From Delphinus delphis (Eukaryota > Chordata > Mammalia > Artiodactyla > Delphinidae): DNA of 64,000 nt. Location of the stretch: NCBI RefSeq assembly GCF_949987515.2, contig NC_082694.2, positions 64,044,080-64,108,079 on the forward strand. The letters run 5' to 3'. Positions 60,640 through 64,000 of this stretch are shown here, piece by piece (within the stretch, counting starts at the first letter, position 1; each line of letters opens with the position of its first letter). Both the position numbers and the translations under genes were made by a program. The notes beneath the pieces were generated by a model. The model ran no database searches. It was not told the DNA's origin and saw only the letters and a list, made by a program, of their open reading frames with translations.

Positions 60640-62775
60640 TCAGTGTAGCAGATTTGCAAGATACAGGTCAACCAGTATAAATCAAATGTTTTTCTATATA
60701 TTAGCAGCAGCTCGTTAGAAAATTCTATTTAAAACTTTATTCCGTTTACAGAGTAAAAAAGCATACAACACTTAGGAAAACATTTAACAGAAGATATTTT
60801 AAAACGCCAATCTGAAAATTATAAAACATAATGTAGAGACATACCATGTTCATGAACTGGAAGAATAAATATTACTAAGGTGTCAATTATTCCAAATTGA
60901 TCTATAGCAACAGTTTTCTATCTCTGTTCTCAGGGCTCCTTTGACACTTTAAAAATAACTGAACATCCCAAAAAGCTTCAATTTATGTGGGTTATATAAA
61001 TTTCACCACTTAAAATGAAAAAAATATTTTAAATGATCACTCATTAAACGCTAACATATTATACAAATTCATTCTTCCTAAAATAAATTTTAAGTGAAAA
61101 GATTTGCATTGTTTTACATTTCTGCAAATATTTTTTAATATTTAACGTAATATAAGATAGCTGGATTTTCCTACCTGCTTCTGTATCTAATCTATTACAA
61201 TATCCCATATTACATAGCCTCTGGAAAACTCATTGTAAACTCCTGAGAGAATAGGAGCAAGAAAGCAAATAATGCCTTAGTATTATGAAAACAGTTTTGA
61301 TCTGGTAAATGTCAGGCTTTCCAGATTCAAGACAATGCAAACTGTAACCCCACCGGGCTTTAAAAAATAAATATGGCAAGCTGATTCTATCATTTATATG
61401 GAAATACAAAGGGCCTACAAACATCAAAAAACAGTTCAGAAAATGAACAAATTTGGAAGATTTACAGAATTTGATTTTAAGACTTACTTTCAAAACTATA
61501 GTATTCAAGACAGCATGGTTCTAGCATAAGGAGATCAACAAATAGATCAACGGAATAGGCTAATAATTACCACAAAGCAGCGGAGATATAGTTGATTGAT
61601 TTTTTATTAAAAGGTGCCGAAACATTCCAAAAGGGGAAAAGAGCCTTCTCAAAAAATAATGCTGGAACTAGACATCAGTATGAGAAAGGAAAAAAAAAAA
61701 AAAAGAACCTGGATCCTTACCTCACACTACACACAACTCAAAAGTTAATCACAAACCTAAATGTAAAAGTTAAAACTATAAAGCTTCTAGAAGAAATCAC
61801 AGGAAAATATCTTTCTAACTTGGGGATAGGGAAAGATTTCTTAAATAGCACACAGAAATCAACCATATAAAAACAGATGAACTAGACTTCAAAATAAACA
61901 ACTCCTGCTCAAAGACATTTTGAAAATTAACAGACTAGCCACAGATGGGAAGAAAAAATGCAGTGTATGTGTGACAAAAGACTGATATCCAAGATATGTA
62001 AAGAATTACAACTCAATAAGGGGAAAGCCCAGTAAACAAATGGGCAAAATATTGAACAGACATTTCACTAAGGAAAATATACAGGTAGCCAGTGTGTGCA
62101 CTAAAAACCATTCACCATCATTAGTCATCAAGGAAATGCAAATGAAAAACACAGTGAGATACCACGATACACTCCTAAGGAAGATAAATATTCAAAGGAC
62201 TGACAATATCATATGCTGGCACAGATACGGAGCAACCAGAACTCTCTCATCCACTCTTAGTGGGAGAGTCAAATAGTAAAATCACTTTAGAAAAAGGTCT
62301 GACAGTTACTTACCAACCTAACCAAACACCTACCTTACTACACAGCAATTCCACCCTTAGGTGTTTACCCAACAGAAGTGAAAGCATATGTCCACGCAAA
62401 GACTAGAAACAATCTCTTGGTATTCAGCAGATGAATGGATAAACAAACTGGTGGATTATACAAAGGAATACTACTCAACAATGAAAAGGAATGAACTACT
62501 TATTCAGATGATAGTATGAATGAATCTCAAAAACAGTACAGAGAGTAAAAGAAGCCTTATAAAAAAGGTATACACTGCATGTACGATTCCATTTATACAA
62601 AGTCTTAGAATAGGGAAAACTAATAATGAAAAGAGCAGAAGAGCAGTTTTCTCTGGGGTAGAAAGTAGGATTAAGTGGGAAAAGGCATGAAGAGACCTCC
62701 TAGGTAACATGTATACATTTCTCAAAATTCAAAGGGCACATGTAAGAATTGTGCTTTTCAGTGCACGTAAAATTT
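60640..62775 (+). mobile_element. Old LINE-1 (L1M-type), long 3' portion, interrupted
   Basis: Sense ORF2 starts at 'caagatacaggtcaaccagt' (reverse-transcriptase C-terminal side). It resumes at about 61310 after a nested insert and continues with 'tattcaagacagcatggttc', 'gatgggaagaaaaaatgcag' and 'gaacagacatttcactaagg'. It ends in a 3' UTR near 62775. Frames of up to 92 codons survive (61592-61870) but no intact domain. Confidence 0.8.
60905..61305 (-). mobile_element. Probable DNA-transposon fragment nested in LINE-1
   Basis: 'cagggctcctttgacacttt', 'ttatgtgggttatataaatt', 'ggattttcctacctgcttct', 'tagcctctggaaaactcatt' and 'tattatgaaaacagttttga' match, in order, an old mammalian repeat I recall as hAT-related but cannot name. 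It interrupts the LINE-1 ORF2 reading. The strand assignment is arbitrary. Confidence 0.55.
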
Positions 62776-63515
62776 ACATTTAAGTGATAAGCCAATATTG
62801 ACTCTACGTAGTGATATGTATGCTAAAGCATTTACAGGTAAAAACATACTGATGATGTAGCATCTTAGTCTGAAAAGCATCAAGAAACCGGGATGGATTG
62901 ATGGATGAACACTGTAGTTCCAAGGTAGAAAAACCACGATGAGATTTGTTAGGAAAATGAAATTATTCATAAATATAGACTAAATTATACTCCATAACCA
63001 CTTTGGGGAATAATTAGGGACAAAGTAATCAAAGTGAAAGGAACATGCCAACCCAAACTAGTAGTTCCTCCATCTCAGTACCAGGCAAAAAGCCCCTTGG
63101 TATTGTTATACGATCTAATATAATCAAGTCCTTGGCTACAATTCATTTTCAGTTTTCATTTGTTCAACTGTCTCCAAGAGCCATTTCAGAAAAAAATCAT
63201 AAAAATATCATTTTTATTTTTAAAAAAGCTGCCACACACAATAAAATTCCAGCTGCTGTAAAACATGAGTTTTTTAAAAATATAAACACTATATTTTAAC
63301 TTGAAAACCAGAAGCCTTTCTGACCTCCTAACTTTCCTTTGAAAATGAAAATAATCCTCCCTCTGATCACTTTGCTATTGAAGACCACAAATATTTCAGT
63401 CTTATCCATCAGAAACGCATTTCCACAAAAAAAACTGAATTTTAAATTCAGTGCTACAAATGGCATGTAGAAGTCCCCTCCCATCTCTGCCCCGCCCCCG
63501 CATACATCACAGTCA

Positions 63516-63565
<50 letters not shown>

Positions 63566-64000
63566 CAAGATCATTTACACACAAGCCCAAGTTAAAACGT
63601 AAACCTTAATGGCAAAATAATTGTGCCATTATACTTAGTGCTTAAATTATTCCCAATAAGAAGCAAAAGCAACACGTTACTAACATCCACTTACCCTGAA
63701 TGCATTTATTCCTACAGATATTAGAATTAAATATCTGTGTGTGTTCTAGGACTAGTGAACTTTAAAAGGGGTAAGTCAAAAGAAAAGAGATCCGTATTAC
63801 CATTGTCATTTAGTCTCTCCACATTTATTTCCTCTCAACCTGCTTTTCACAGTTTCAGAAACCCAAATTCTCAACCCATCATGCACCAGCCTGTAAACTA
63901 ACTTAATAATCCCTGGTTTTAGAACTTGAACAGTAGAAGGGTAAAGCATGTGGGAGTGAAAGTCTGCAGTTTAAAAATAGGCCTATGTGCACAGTCCAAA
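62776..64000. other. Non-coding DNA with a CA microsatellite
   Basis: AT-rich tail of the window. Apart from the microsatellite at 63518-63562, nothing was recognised. Confidence 0.5.
63518..63562. repeat. (CA)22 microsatellite
   Basis: About 45 bases of uninterrupted CA dinucleotide. It is long enough to be length-polymorphic. It causes the valine/cysteine run in the minus-strand open frame 63296-63574. Confidence 0.98.

Noticed and set aside
63518..63562. Direct repeats considered as CRISPR-like or regulatory array
   Set aside because: Simple (CA)n microsatellite in a mammalian genome.

Overview
The window is nuclear DNA from a placental mammal, almost certainly a cetacean. The main evidence is the set of about ten tRNA-derived SINEs of the CHR type, with a head near 'gggcttccctggtggcgcag' and a tail near 'gcccgcgtaccgcaaaa'. 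These are hallmarks of whale and dolphin genomes. No ruminant BovB or Bov-tA copy was seen. The sequence is AT-rich, CpG-poor and packed with nested interspersed repeats. It reads as intron or intergenic DNA, not a gene-dense or accessory region.

Only one segment looks like host protein-coding sequence. It is a 170-bp internal exon on the minus strand (10082-10251) with good splice sites and 56 uninterrupted codons. The parent gene was not recognised, and no second exon could be supported. The window may therefore lie inside one or more large introns of a minus-strand gene.

Layout by region:
0-0.5 kb: two SINEs.
3.7 kb: a SINE with a perfect 16-bp target duplication.
6.4-8.7 kb: two antisense LINE-1 3' ends and a hAT-type DNA transposon relic.
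9.2-9.7 kb: an unassigned CpG-richer block.
10.1 kb: the exon.
11.3-16.5 kb: mostly unassigned single-copy-like DNA.
16.5-23.5 kb: MER5A, a 34-bp micro-insertion of LINE-1, an old LINE-1 ORF2 piece, an LTR split by a SINE, a young truncated LINE-1 with perfect target duplication, a MIR, and another LINE-1.
25-29 kb: old LINE-1 pieces and two SINEs.
33.2 kb: MER5A split by a SINE.
35.2-42.2 kb: a near-full-length but dead LINE-1 of about 7 kb, invaded by a SINE and followed by two more.
43.4-48.5 kb: MIR, MLT1-type LTR, L2, SINE and LINE-1.
51.4-54.4 kb: two MaLR-type LTRs, a long L2 fragment and small DNA-transposon and MIR relics.
56.2-58.6 kb: a fossil autonomous hAT/Charlie transposon carrying a nested mariner MITE.
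60.2 kb: a 56-bp-period minisatellite.
60.6-62.8 kb: an old LINE-1 with a nested DNA-transposon insert.
63.5 kb: a (CA)22 microsatellite.

I found no operon, CRISPR array, tRNA or rRNA gene, or intact mobile-element gene, and no convincing undescribed system. The best leads are the orphan exon, the homologous 73-bp pair beside it, the Charlie-plus-MITE nest and the micro LINE-1 insertion. Repeat family names come from memory of consensus sequences, not from a database search.
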